Shown here: in pieces, positions 45,214-58,800 of the stretch
Position numbering within the stretch: position 1 is the stretch's first letter
Layout of the letters: each line of letters begins with the position of its first letter
DNA from: Drosophila pseudoobscura
Lineage: Eukaryota; Arthropoda; Insecta; Diptera; Drosophilidae
Length of the DNA stretch: 64,000 nt
Direction of reading: 5' to 3'
Assembly: GCF_009870125.1 (NCBI RefSeq)
Contig: NC_046681.1
Location: forward strand, 3,100,001 to 3,164,000
The notes under the pieces: model-generated
The model's input: only the letters and a program-made list of their open reading frames with translations
Told to the model about the DNA's origin: nothing
Database searches by the model: none
Program-made: the position numbers and the translations under genes

Positions 45214-47430
45214 TTACAAATAGTTCAAATGTACATTTTTATGTCTTGTTTCATTGGTTGCTAGGCGAGCAGCTCCCTTCCTCCTTGCGGAGAGCGTCAT
45301 TGACTCTCCCTCACAAACACCCCACACAGCTGTTATTTGTCAGCGAAGCCTGTCTTTCGGTGGTGGTGACTAATGCAAAAGCATGTTCCGTTATCTCATG
45401 TGGTCCGTTCCCCTGCGGCGTCCCCTCTCCACACACACACACACTTGTAGTAGTCTCGCTCTGTCGCTCGTTTCATTCAGCTCCATGCGTTCCCCCTAAT
45501 TTGCGCCAGGCTGCAAAAAGTTGTTGCAATTTGGTCTAGGCTGTGTTCCGCTTCCATTTTGTTTCCCCTATTATGCTGTGCGCCCTTTTTCAGTTGTTTT
45601 TACATTGCTGCATGTGTGCACTACATACGTATATGTATGTATGTATGTTTGCGCCATGCCTACCGGCGTTATATATGTATGTGTATGTACTTTGGTATAT
45701 GTATGTATTATGCTGTGAGAGCGGGGCAGCTGCTCCCAGTTCGCTTGCCGCTACTCTCGTCGCTCTATTTTTGCATTTATTTGTCTTTGTTGTTGCAACA
45801 AAGGAATTGCATTTGAGCGGATCATCGAAAAAAAAAAACCGGAATATTTCTGGGAATACGATACAAAGGTTCTCATGTGGCTGGTTAAGAGGGAGGCTTG
45901 ACTTGACATATCAATATTTTCATATTGCTATATAGCGCCAAGTAACATTTGTAATAAAAGTGATCCCAAATATTCGAATATTTCGATGGATGGTGTCAGC
46001 CGTGAAAACTACATGTACAGAAGTAAATATTAATGGCAACGGCAGAAGGCGAATACCAAGGCAGATGCGGACACGCAGACACCACAACGTGCCAGGCCAA
46101 CATCCTGTGCAGTAGCAGCGGCAGCAGCAGCTCGAAAGAGCACATAAAAGCAGACAAAACCTGGAGAGCTGGATACGGAGAATGAGAGTGAGAATAGGCA
46201 GGAGGAGAATGAGAGGCAGAAACCTGTCATCTGGCGGCTGCATTCGATACGGTCGGAGGAGGAGGCAGCGCAGCAGGATGGAGCTGAGAGCATTTTTAGA
46301 ATTCCCAAAATCAACAAAAAAAAATAAAAGAGTAAACGAACAATGCTGGCCAGACAGACACTCCTCCCTCCCTCTCTCTCTCTCGCTCTCGCTCTCTTTC
46401 TGTATGTCTGCCTGTGTGCGTGATCGAATCCCGTCCCAGACGCAGCCGTACTTTATATATACAAATGATGTACATAAATATGTATATATGTATGTGCATT
46501 CTTCTGTTGTTTCCTTTTCGCTCTTGTTTCCTTGTTGTTTCTGCTCTCGCTGCACACTTTTCTGGCTTTCGGGCTTCTCTTTGAGCTGCACAATTGGAAT
46601 GGGAATTGGCAAAACAGGAAGGGACTGAGGACTGCTTTTGGGCCGAAGCTTCTAGTACCCTACCCTGCACAACTATCAGTAAAAATACATCGATATTCCG
46701 GTATCCGGTGTCCATCAAGCCAAAGTTGGACGACTGGAAAGGAGCATGATATGTTGTTACATTTGAAGTAAAGTCTATTCCAAATATTTTATTCCTACTA
46801 AATGAGACTAAACATGAACGTACATATATGGAACGTACATATATTGTTGATTTCTGTTGTCAGATAACTTCTTTCTTACAAACCTCACATCTCCACAATC
46901 GTGTAGTACCCTGTGTAAGGGTATGGACACTTTCGAAGCGATTTTCAATTGAAATTAAAATATTTTTTGTTTGCTTGAAGAGATTTGCATAATACGCTGT
47001 GGAACAACCGTAAAATGTGTCCAATGCCGTCTGTTGCCCTCGTCCGTATTCCTCCTGTTGGTGGTGGTTGGTTGGTGTGAGATCTCGGAGGACTGGCCCC
47101 GTCCCTTGTCGATGGCGGCACGGCAGCGACGGCAATGTCCTGAGCCAGTCCTTGTCCCCTGTGTGTGTGTCTGTAGTTTCATTTCGTTTTCGTTTCACTT
47201 TTTTTGCTCTGTTGCTTCCTACTTTTATTGTTGAACTTTTACAGCTGCCGCTCTTTATCCTTGCATTCGCAGCTCCTGCTACATTCCAGGAAGGGTGGTT
47301 GCTGGGGTCTGCCGACGTCTGGCTCACTGCAGTGCCACTGAAAGCTGTATTTCCACCACACTCGCATATCGTGTGCGTCTGACTTTGATCCTTTTTTTGG
47401 TCTGTCTGGTCGGGCTCTGAGTCTGCCACC

Positions 47431-47470
47431 CCCAGGCCCAGGCCCAGACCCAGACCCAGACCCAGACCCG
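47431..47470. repeat. CCCAGA/CCCAGG hexamer repeat
   Basis: About six tandem hexamers. It produces an apparent Gly-Ser or Gly-Leu repeat protein on the minus strand, which I do not accept as a gene. Confidence 0.8.
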
Positions 47471-48653
47471 GGAGCACTAGGGAAAGTGTCTTGCAAATAA
47501 ATAAATAGTCATGTCAGCCGTATTATTAATGCCTCAGCGGAAGAGAAGGTATCGCAGCACAGCGTAGGGTGGTGGGGGTGGAGCGGGCACCGTTTCCAAT
47601 CCACCCTCTTAAGGGGTGCGGTGCTGCTGCGTCTTACCCCGAAATATACCAATCCCAATGCACAGCGTACTGCTACGCATATTGCTGTCTGCCTCTTGAT
47701 TTTGGGGTCAACAAACCTTTGGGCCAGACCCAGCACACGCCCACCAACACCCCCACACCCCTCACCCCCAGCCACAGCCACATCTCCCCCAGCATCAGTT
47801 CTGGCTGCCGCCTGGCTGCGTGCGAGTGTGCGAAAACCCCACCGTGCTGCGGACGGGGCACGTTCTACGCATTTTTGTGCATTGACCCCAGGCAGACGGC
47901 AACCCTCCTCTCCCCCACAACATACACGCATAGATACACGACACACGAACACACACACACCCACACAATCATGTATGTAGTATACGAATGTGCGTTTGTA
48001 TAGTACAATGGCAACCCTAGCTGATTTGATTTCCACAAGAGCCGGTTGGAGGGTGGATTGGACGTGGATTGCCCGGATTTGGATGGGTCTGTACACCTTT
48101 ATCGGAAGTTTTATGCATTTTTGTTTATTATTTTTTACGTTTATACATATGTATGTACATATATGTGTGTGCATATTTTAAAATATTTTATAAATTACAT
48201 TGCTGTGGCTGGTGGTGGGGGAGGGGGAAGGGGAAGGGGGAAGGTAGTCGGGGCATCTTCGATTACAACTTTATGACGTCATAAACTCAAGAAGCGACTT
48301 TAATTGCACTCCTCCAAGGAGGGTAAGGCAATGGGTGGGAGTGGGTGTGGAAGCGGGGCTTTTGTTTTAGTGTTTTTGTACCTTTGGGGGGGGTGGGGGG
48401 TTTTGGCATATAAAATGGTTTTATTGCAGTCCCCTCCTCCTTACGTCTGGGTGTGGTTTTTGTTTGTGTACGAGATTGATGAGTTTTAGTTGGATGAATC
48501 GGTGGGACAACCGTTTCCACTTCCAGTTCCTGCTCTGTGTTCTTTCTACCCTTTCCCCTTCTTGTCCAGAACATTTTGCTGAACATCATTATTAAAGGTC
48601 ATTTACTTTTGTTAACCGTTAGGGGTAGTTTTCTCTAGTGTCAGATTCGGTCG

Positions 48654-48700
48654 AGCCCGTCCCGGTCCCGGTCTCGGTCTCGGTCTCGGTCCCGTCCCGC
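48654..48700. repeat. CCCGGT/CTCGGT hexamer repeat
   Basis: About seven tandem units. Simple repeat only. Confidence 0.8.
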
Positions 48701-49783
48701 CCGACATGAGTATGCGAAAATTTAACGCATGCAAATGGAAAGGAAACGGAAAATCGTCCCAAGAAAAGTGTCTTGTAAATGAATCTTTATGGGCCCAGCA
48801 AAGAGGGTTGTAAACAGGGGAGGGCAGGCAGGGCACGGTTCGTGAATTCGTGGGAATTTTGTACAAACTTTTGTTTTGAATAGTTTCCTGCTGCACGAGG
48901 GAAGGGGGTTTTTGTTTGTTTCGGTTCTGCCCGAACAGGTTGGGCTGTGTTATTAAAATACATATGTACATATGTAGATACCATTATCATGATAGCTCTG
49001 CAGGGATCGCCAGTTTCTATGAGCCGTGTCTGTGCCGGGGGCACACGCATACTATCGTAGCTCCGAACGAAATCTTCCAGCAGAGATTCGTCTCCTCCAA
49101 GCCCCCGTCGCTCTGGGCTTTTGCTCTTCTTGTTCTTGGAATCGAGACCCCAACATGTGTCTTCTGTTTGTTTGCTTTGGTTGTTTCTTTTCCCCTTTTG
49201 CTGTACACATGTTTCGGATTCCTTCGTGTCTGTCTCCTCCTTTGCGGCTCACGCGCCATCTCGCTCTGGCCTCCATGTCTGGGCAGCCTTGAATCTGAGT
49301 TCTCATATTTTTGTTGTGGATCTTGCTGATGCTGCTCTCGTCATACCCTTGCTGGATTGGGCATAAAATTCTGTACAGATTTTGAATAGCCGAAGTATAG
49401 GCGCAAAGGCTTTCATATGTGTTCAGCATCAAGTGGTTCTACATAAATGTCATATACATATGTCATAATTAAAAGTAAAAGTAATATTTTAAGCGTGTTT
49501 TGTATGACATCTTATTGTTCCTCGCAACCACTGCATTTGTTCCTGCCCATCGAGAATGCCCTGTTTTCGCGTATTAAGGGGTAAGGGTATCCACAGACCG
49601 ACCCCACTAGCCAATCCCTCTCCTCTTGTTCTTGCTTGCTTGCACTTGGCGACGCTCTCCCGCCCCGCCCGCTCCGCTTCTTAAGCTGGGATCTCTCTCT
49701 CCTCGAAATGTTCACACGCTGCCTGCGTCTTTGCATTTCCATTTGCTTTTGACTTTGTTTGGCTTTGGTTCTGTTGTTCTCAG

Positions 49784-49914
49784 GCCAGACGACGGAGCCA
49801 GCCGACACGAAGCCAGCTGTTAAAGCAAACGAATCTAGCAATAACGGCGACACGCGCAAGACGGAACAGAGCAAGAACCAGCAACAGCATGTACCAAGTG
49901 ACATTCAGTGGAAG
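49784..49914 (+). CDS. Candidate internal coding exon, unknown
   Basis: Bounded by a good acceptor (TTGTTCTCAG|GCCAG) after a pyrimidine-rich tract and a consensus donor (GTGGAAG|GTAAGG). One frame is open across all 131 nt and encodes 43 residues, QTTEPADTKPAVKANESS...HVPSDIQWK, entering with two bases of a split codon and leaving in phase 0. The composition is polar and disordered. It is probably an exon of the gene that starts at 44.4 kb; neither neighbouring exon is identified with certainty. It could be untranslated. Confidence 0.45.
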
Positions 49915-52789
49915 GTAAGGCAGTCCGATGGACTGGCCCCCCTTTAAGACCCAGCGCAAAAAGATAGGGCATGACCCAAAGAGGGGGACAGTCTGCCTTA
50001 CCTTCTTATTCGATGTGCCTTGAACGGATCTACTCGAGTCCGCATTGAAACACTGATGTGGAAATATTCAGAGTATTGTAGTGCGCTGGAGCTGAAGTAT
50101 AGTATATTTTGTATTTGCTGATAAAACAAAGCGAATGCCGTTGTTGGGTGTAGGTGGGGGGAGGGGGGTGGGCTGATGGCCAGGCAGCAGCAGTCAGCCA
50201 GTACATACATATATGTATGTATACATATGTACATATATGTATGTATTCCTATCAATTCTTTGGTTTTGTTGCTGGTTTGGTGTTCCTGTTGTTCCTGTTG
50301 TTGCTTCCGCTTGTTGTTGCTTCGAAATAGAAATGATTTCACAATTTACTTGGAGCTTCGGCTCTTTCTTTCCTCCCCTCTAACATACCGCCCTGAACCA
50401 CGAATGTCCCCCCGGGAGGGGACAAACGACGAACAGCAACAAAACATAAAAAAAAACCAAGAAAGGAAAAAAAACAGAAACACGTTTTTTAGATGCGGCT
50501 TTTGCTGATTTCTTATTAGATAAATGTATCTCCCCCTCTTTCTCCCTGTTCCTCCGCTTGTCTGCCTGTCCAAAGTCACTTATTATTTATTCTTTCGTGG
50601 CTTTGGGCTTATGGTGATTCAGCTCTAAGCGAGAAGTGAGTGCTGTGCTGTGCTCTGTGCTCCCCTCCTCTCCTGTCCGTGTCCGATCCCGTTCCCGTTC
50701 CTCCCAGAAGCAAGGTAACGCATTTTGCATTTCGTTTGGTGCTGTTGTTTCTGTGCTATAAAGTGTCAGTATTAAATAATAATATTATTACAGCAGAAAA
50801 ACGTGCGCAAATGTACCGCTAGATACAGCCCCTGGTAGTCGCAGAGAGAGAGCTCAAGGTACTGGCCAAACGAGGCTTGCATCGTCTTTATGTATTTACA
50901 TACGTCGGTGTTCCCATAATCCATTCGCAGGTAGCATCTATCGCCGTTTGAATAAAGTCAGTCTAGAGTGTGTCCAGCGCTGCACCAAAACGGCCGCTGC
51001 CTCGTTCGGGAAGTACTGAAAGGGGAAATAAGCTGCGCTTGACTTGAGTGAGCGAGCAAGAGAGTGAGTGACTGATTGATGGCCTACAGCACCAGCAACA
51101 ACAACAACGGCAGTGAGAGAGCTAGAGAGCTTAAAACTATGTTGGAGCTGCTGCTGGTTCTGGTTCTTCCTCTTGTTCTCTAATGAAGGTCAATGTTCGT
51201 GGACGCCAACGCCGCTATCGCCGTTCGCCGCGCCGTGTTCGTTGCTCGCTGCTTGCCTCTCGATGATTGGCAGTTGTTCGGATCTGATTGTTGTGGCTGT
51301 TGTTGTTGGAGTTCTCGGGTCGGGTCTTGTGTTGGCGGGTCGCGCTCACGAGGGTCGGGTTCATTTACTCGTGAGTGCAGACAACTCCGAGGAAACCGAC
51401 CATACCCGTAGAACTGGTTAATGATATTGGAAGTTTCTGCCTGGCCTCCCCACCCCACCCCACCCCATCCCCCACCCCATTCACCAAACAGACAATCCCC
51501 ATAATTATGGAATCATATAATTGTTTCCATTTCGGCTCATAGATCAACCGCCCCCTTCTTGGGTATGGGCCTCTCCCTAATCTGGTGGCAACCTTTAACC
51601 TTTGGAGTGCCCCCTTTTAACAGGGGAATTTCTCCCCAAAGTTCTTTGGGGAAATTAAGGGGGAATAACCCACTCAAGTCTTGACTCTCATGGGAGCAAG
51701 CGGTTGCAGGCCCAGTTAAAATAACTTCCAGATCTCATTGGGGAAATAATAAGAATGGCGTGCGAATTGAGAACGCTGGAGAGAAAGAGTTATGCAAACA
51801 AGTAACGCCATAGAATGCCCCTTCGACTTGAAGGTAACCGCTAGTTGGATTCATTTATTCGGATAAAGTTGGAATAGAAAATTGGCACATTCCTATTTGA
51901 AATATCTACATTTATGTATGTAGCAGGACTGGATAGTCGGTATCTTCGATATTTGTTAAATCACAGCTCCAGCTCTTGGTGCCCTTGTGCTCAAAATGTA
52001 CGTTCATACATATGTACTCTAAAATGATGTACAGAGGGGATTGTACAGAAAATCCCATTCTGGATCGACCCAAAGTGCCATTTCCGTTGAATAAAAAATA
52101 TAATAATTTGCCGCATCTAATATTAAAATTGTGTGAGAGAAGGAGCGCTGGCTCATTCGGTTCGTTGGCTTAAAGAGTGCCACAGAATACAGACAATTAT
52201 GAACGTTGACCTTCTGCCAAAATGCTCGTACCACAAAAATTTCCACAGTCACAAAAAGACCAGACCCCGTCGCAAAGGTGAAAGAACGCCACAAGAGGAA
52301 GGCAACAAAGACATTAGAAGTGGTTGAGGGGAAATGGGGAACTGGGGAATGAAACGCAGACCTAATGACAGCTGCTTCGTTGGTTGGCGAAAAGTGGCGA
52401 GGGGTGAGGGTGGGGGTGGGGGGCACAGAACTCCGAAGCAGAGCGGGGAGAAAGAAAGGTTTTCAGAAGCAAATAAGCAAAGAACGAAAGATAATAATAA
52501 AGCAGGCAAAACAAAGCGAATTTGGCCAAGACCAAAAGGCATCACACAGAGACTCCGTAGTCACGGGGTTCAAGTGTACATGCATACATGCATACATGCA
52601 TACAATATATGTACATGTGTGTGTTAACGTAGTATAACCTGGCGCTGACTTTGCTTCTTTTTTTTTGAAAGTTGAAATGCCTCCAGTCCAGCCTCTGCCT
52701 CTGCCTCTGCTTCTTCTACTTCTACCACAGCCTCTGCCTAGGTAGAGCTAACAAACGAGTTTGAAACAAAAGAACAGACGCTTAGCTAA

Positions 52790-52813
52790 CCCCCCCCCCC
52801 CCCCCCCCCCCCC
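52790..52813. repeat. C24 homopolymer
   Basis: Twenty-four consecutive C followed by CATCCCCC. Such a run is hard to sequence, and its length is uncertain. Confidence 0.85.
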
Positions 52814-55800
52814 ATCCCCCACTCCCGCGCCCGCTCACCGCCAGTCCGCGCGTGTGAAGATCGCGCAACTGTGGGCGAAGGTGAATTGGCAAGAGGAACG
52901 AATTGGTAATTGGAACAACTGTGGCATTGAACCATGGAGGAATCGAACATGGAGCATCCCAGGTTCGAAAACTCTACTCGGGAAGAACTCTTCCTTCACT
53001 TCCCTCCCTGCAGAAATTACCCAAAAAGTGACAGTTAAAGCCTGGCCATAATTAAAAGCGTTCATCAATTACATGAGTACCGCTTGAGCACACACATACA
53101 AACCACACACACACACACACACACACACGAGATCCCACCCTCCTCAACACGACGCAGTGACAAAGATCTTAAATGCCACTACGTCCACCCTGCTGGGGGC
53201 TCCGTCCTTTCCTGTGCTGCATAATTAACATTGGTGTTTTCTGGGAGGAAAAGAGAGGGTACTCAAGGAGAGAATAATACGAGTACTTAAGAGCTTTTTA
53301 TTTTCACATAGACAATAAATCATTCTGGCAAGGATCACCTCTCCTTGTCTATCCTTCGTACTAGAAATCCACCCAAGACCTGCCGCTGCCTTGACAGCGG
53401 AAGAGAGGCAAATGCAGAAAAGCACGAATCAAGCACGAATGGGTCGAGGCTGCGAATACCCTGCTCACCGAATGCACATTTACTCTGATTTCGATCCGAT
53501 TTTGGACTTTTAAAAAACTACAGTTGGTAAAAAACAATTAATTTATTTCCTTCTGGGAGTTCTTGTTTTGTTTTTTGTGAAATGGTTGAGCCCGTTTTTT
53601 TGAGTTAACTATTTTTCATCCAAACTATCACATCCTCTGCAGTGGGAGGGCGCACGTGCGTACATACATACGCTTCTGTCTGGAGAGAAGTAGAGCCTCA
53701 TGGGCTTGGAATGCCAGGCGGTGGTGGGCAATGGGTGTGAAAGGGATAGATGGCGTACCAGTTGGAGGAGGGGTTGGAGGAGCCCATAAAGCATGCGAAA
53801 CATGTGCCGACGGCATCGATGCGTTCTTGATGTTCTCGTGGCTGTTGTTTTTGAACTTCCGCGCCGAGCTTTTGGCATACATACATATGTACGTTCGTAC
53901 GTCTGCCGCCACAGGACATTTATCAAGCGATTTGTTGCTGTTGCTTTTGCCCTTGCTTTCGCTGCCTGAGCAACAAGTTTATTCTTGTCTATTTTTTTTT
54001 GCTAATTCTGCTTCTGGGCTTCTATATTCATGGTTTGCGTCTAAGCAACGCAGCCGCAGTCGCAGCGACGCAGGTCGCCGGTTAGTTGGTTTATTGACAT
54101 CGTCTCTGCCTCTGCCGCGTCGCTGCTTGCGTCAACGTTGGCTACACACTTTTTTCAAGTTCGTGAATTTTTTAGCCGTTCATTGACTTTTGTGGTTTCT
54201 GTTGCTGCTGTTGTTGTCTTTGTTTTTCTAGCGCTGTTAACGTTTTATTTATTGTGTCCAAACTAATGTCATTTATGCGCTGTTTCCCCTGCCGCTCGCC
54301 CCTGGCCGGTGTTCTCACCGGTTCGCCTTTGTCCGCTTCCAGCTAAAGCCCTTCCCCCTCGCATCGTTTTCGCAACATTTTGACCAAACTGCGAACTTTC
54401 TGAGAACCCGAAAAAACTAAAGGGGAACACAGAAAAAGCAGCAGCAGCAGCAGAAAAACGAATGAAAATGTATCTATTGCCACCGAAGTACAAATACTCT
54501 TCAGGGCAGACCTATGCTTGCCTTGTAGTAATAAAAACAAGCACTTTTATCGATCATTTTCGTCGACATGTTATATTTTGTAATAAGATTTACAGCCTCG
54601 CTTTTGTTTCCTTCTGATCGTCGGATACGACTTGCTAAAAACGAAGAAGGGTATATGTATGTGTAGGAAAGCTCGAACTGTGGCCCGCAGAAGTTCGGAT
54701 TTCAACGGGTTGATTGAAATTTCCTGCTCATGGATGACCGAATCCTGTGCTGCGTAGGGCGGGGAGGGGTTCGGAGGCGTATGATGATCTTCCTCGCTTA
54801 TTATGTGGCTTATTGCGAATTATGAGGTCAGTGCGGAGCGACTCATTGCCTCAGCCGGGGGGTAGAGCAGTCAAAAGGAGGGGGAAGCGGGAGAAGAGTT
54901 CGATAAAGAGCCCTTATTAGCGGTAATGTAAGTGGATATGGTGGGCGTTGAAAGACGAGAACGGTCGGTATTGCCCGACCTCGGACCTGGACCTGGGTCG
55001 TCTCTCGGATCTACCAAATTTCGTACATATGCGGGCCACGGGGCTAGAGTTACAATGCCTTATGCCACCAAAAACATACCCCCCCTCTCTCTCTCTCTAT
55101 TCTACCTTGTTCTTTTTCTTCTTCTTCGTTTTATTCGTTTTCTTCTACTTATGTATTTATGTGGTGTTGGTGTTGGTGTTGCTGTTGCCAACCCAAATTG
55201 AGCAATTCAACAGCGTAAGAAAAGCTGATGAGGGAATTTGTTGTTCGCTTTTTGTGTGATACTTTCCGTTGCTTATCTGGGAGTGTGAGTCTCCATTACT
55301 CCAATGCTCAGAGCTCAAATCGCTCGTGTTCCGGAACTAAAACGTGTAACTAACTGTGTATAGTGCTCTAATGCGCAGATCTGGTAATTATGTAAGGTCT
55401 TAGAAATGTTCGAGTTGCCACAGGAGCAGGGCATTACTCATTCGGTCAGACGACTGGACGACTCCTTCCTAGAGAGAAGCTGCACTCTGTGTTCGAGCTC
55501 TCTCTTTGTCGTCTCTTAAGTGCATAAGCACACTACACTCTTCCCCACCTGGCCAAGAGCGCGGATAAAGTGAAGGAGCAGACGCAACGAGTGAGAAAGC
55601 GACAGCTGCTGCTGCTGCTGCTGCTGCTAATTTCCGGTTTCAAGTGTCACATTTTTTTCATAGTCTCTCCCAAAAATTATTGAAAGAGCCATAACAAATA
55701 CGTGTGGATTGTTGCTGTTGTTGGATGGTTTATGTGTTCGGGTTAGGGTTGGGTTTGCCCTCCGATCATCGTTCGTCCAAGGGAAACATCTGGTGGCAGT

Positions 55801-58800
55801 GGCAGTGGCAGTGGCAGTGGAGGCGCAGGGGTAGACCGGCGACAGCTGCTAAAAGGGATCGCGCCATCCCCCTTCCCCTCGTGCCGTCTCTTGAATTAGC
55901 TTGTTGTGTGGTAGGGAACGTAGACTAGGCCGGGGGAGAGGGTTTATTGGTACGAGTTCGATTGAATTGCCTGTCAATATGGCAATAAAACAGTTGAGGT
56001 TGAGGTCGGGCAAATGAATGCTGTGCCGTGCCGTGCCGTGGCCTACACGAGCATCACCGTGTACCAGATACTCTCCCCTCTCGGTCTCTCAGCAGTGAAA
56101 TACGTGCACACACATATAGAGCGGTTGGCGAAATTTTTTGTTGGCATGACGCTGACTTTTTTCGCCGCCGTATCGGTATCTTTTTGCTACTTTAACCACG
56201 TCGCCGTCCGTCATGGACAGGAGGTTCATGAACCGCCGGCAAGGACAAGACGCGTCGAGCGCTGGCTCTGGGTCTTGCTCTTGCTCTTGCTCTTGCTAAG
56301 TCGGTGGGGGCCGAGGGTACATCGATCGCAGGGGCTACAAATGGAACAGAGAAGAGTGGAGAGTGGAGAAGGCTGAGAGAGACAAGGCATCTTCTCCCTG
56401 TGCCATATTCCACTTGTTTCCTGTGCAGCCACCACTTGAACTTCTGGAAATTCTTGGAATTGCCCTGGCCTGTGCCTTCGAGGGTGGGGGAGCGGGGCAA
56501 TGGTGAAGAACAGCGAGGATGTGGACCCATACTAGACGCGTTTCTCCTCGGCTTTCGCTGCCTGCTGCGTGAGTCACGCAGCCAATCACGGCGACCAATC
56601 GAAATTGGCAATGCTGTCCAAAAGAGAGAACAAGAAATCACTGACCTTGACTTTAAGCAGAGTTTAAGGCCCTTTGTAGCTGCCAACCACACACAAACTC
56701 GCACATACCTATCGCTATACATATGTATGTACATACATATGTACATATGAACACCCATACTTCCATAGGAACGTTGAAAGAGCAGCATAATTATACAGCC
56801 AGGCGGCGTGCGCGTTTCTAGACTGGTTTATGATACGAGCCGTGTCCGGCGTTGGCTTTGACTGCGGCTGCGACAGAGGCTATTCACGTTATTCTTCAGC
56901 TCCGCTCTGAACGAAACGAAAACGCACATGACGCAAGCGCGCAGACTTTTACATTCTCTTCTTTCCCTCCCTCTCTCTCTCTGTCTCTATCTCTCTCTCT
57001 CGGGGGTTCCAGCTTCCTCCTATTGCATCAGCACTAAAGTTGCAACGTGTAAACTAGCCGTTTATGACTATAAAGAGTAAGTGTACTATGTGTGTGTGTG
57101 TGTTTCAGTTCGAGACCGTTCTTCCTTTCTCCAGTCGAAGAGAAAGACCAAAAGAGAACAAGAAATAACAGTTCAGCTCGGCTGGTTTTGTTGTTGCTTT
57201 TCTGTGTACCTGCAACTCAATTCCTGTTTATGCAAATTGTACAATATTGTGTACAATACAGAAATAAATGTTATATAATATATGTATGAATAAATAAAAA
57301 TTAATTTTAAGCTTTGACTCATTCTTGGAAAACTGTGTATTGGGGCCCAAGAAGGTACCCTTGCCCACCGATATTTCTGCCGTTTGCTCCCACTGTTCCC
57401 ACTCACACTCGCTCGTTTACTTCTCTCTCACTTGCATTGCTCTGGAGTGCACTGCTCCCTCGCGCAATTTATGTTCTGGTGCTTGTACGCTCTCCGTGCA
57501 CTAGTGTGCGTGTGTGTGTAGGAGGTTGTCAGAGGTCAGTCTCATCGCTGGCTGCGCTGCGAACGATTCCAACGCTGGCGACGCTGCCTAGCTATTTGTA
57601 CATACATATATGTATGTATGTAAATACATACATCATGTTCCAATTGCCACTCCATTCCGCTGCGTTCTACGGCCGAAACTAGATTTTGCCTGCCATGCCT
57701 CTCTCAGTCGCACTCGTTCTTTGTCTCTGCGATATAACTGGTTGAGTGAGTTTTTTGGTCGCGTCGTTCCATTCCGTTTCGAGGCACTGTTCCGCGTTCC
57801 ACGCCGCCTCTGCTGCTGACGCTGTCGCTGTCGCTGTCGCTGCCTCTGCTGTATCTTGTATCTTGTAAAATTCTTCTTTGCTATGGCTGTCCATTCTCAT
57901 TCCGTTCTTAACGCTCGCCGGAACAGCAACGTGTGCGCTCGCGTCGTACCAACAAGCAGCAGGCCCCCGTCGCGGTGTTGTTTTCTCTCCGTCTACTCGT
58001 GAGTGTCTGTGTGTGTGTGCCTGTGCAGTTGGTTCTGCGGAAAAGCAATAAAAAGTATTAATAATAGTGGAATAACCAATAAAATAAATATAAGTGCAAT
58101 TCACATTTGCAACAACCCAAAACACATGCACATGTACAATACATATACAAATGCCCATGTACTTATGAAAAATAAAACTGAGCTGTGTGGTTCTCTTCCT
58201 CTCTGTGTGACGCTGATGCCGACGCTGACGCCAAAGCCAGAACTGGCGAGCAGAGTTCATCAACTTGTTTAGAATCGGCGGCAGCAAGCGTTCGCGCCGA
58301 CTACGTGAGTGCGTGGTTGCGTCTGTGTGCGAATGTATCTGTGTTGAAGTGTGTGTGTGTGCTGTCTTTTTCCTTCTCGCCTTTTGCCTTCCATTTGTCT
58401 ACGAGTGTATCTTGCGGCGCATCACTTGCATTGTTGCTACATAGCCCCGCCTTCAGCCTCCTTTAGACCCCCGCGTGTATTTTTCCGCTTTCTGCTTTGT
58501 GTTTGTTCTTCTCCGTTGTGTTGCTGCTGAGGGCAGCACTGAGTTTGTGAGCTTTTTGTTATTATTATCTCATTTCTTGTTTCGTTGCACGCCCGCCATC
58601 CGTGTCGCGTCCGGCATCGATGTTCCCGCTCCCACGAGTGCATGCAAAGGACAAACATTCATTATCTGTGGGGGTGGTGGTGATCGTGCAGAAATATCCT
58701 CCGTTGGGGGGGGGCTACCTTTACCCCGCTTCCCCCAGGGCGAGCCTACTTATTGCGACACCTCACAACAACTGTATAAACAATGCCCAGAATCGACTGT

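Larger units (their letters stand above)
45240..49783. other. Long non-coding stretch, probably intron
   Basis: No supported gene. Rich in CT, TATG and GGGACC-type simple repeats. Many long open frames on both strands here are low-complexity shadows. Confidence 0.5.

Noticed and set aside
46030-48589. Many overlapping long ORFs on both strands
   Set aside because: Caused by stop-poor simple repeats; no ordered protein segment or splice structure.
47431-48700. Hexamer arrays considered as CRISPR-like or regulatory arrays
   Set aside because: Pure tandem microsatellites without spacers, in a eukaryotic genome.
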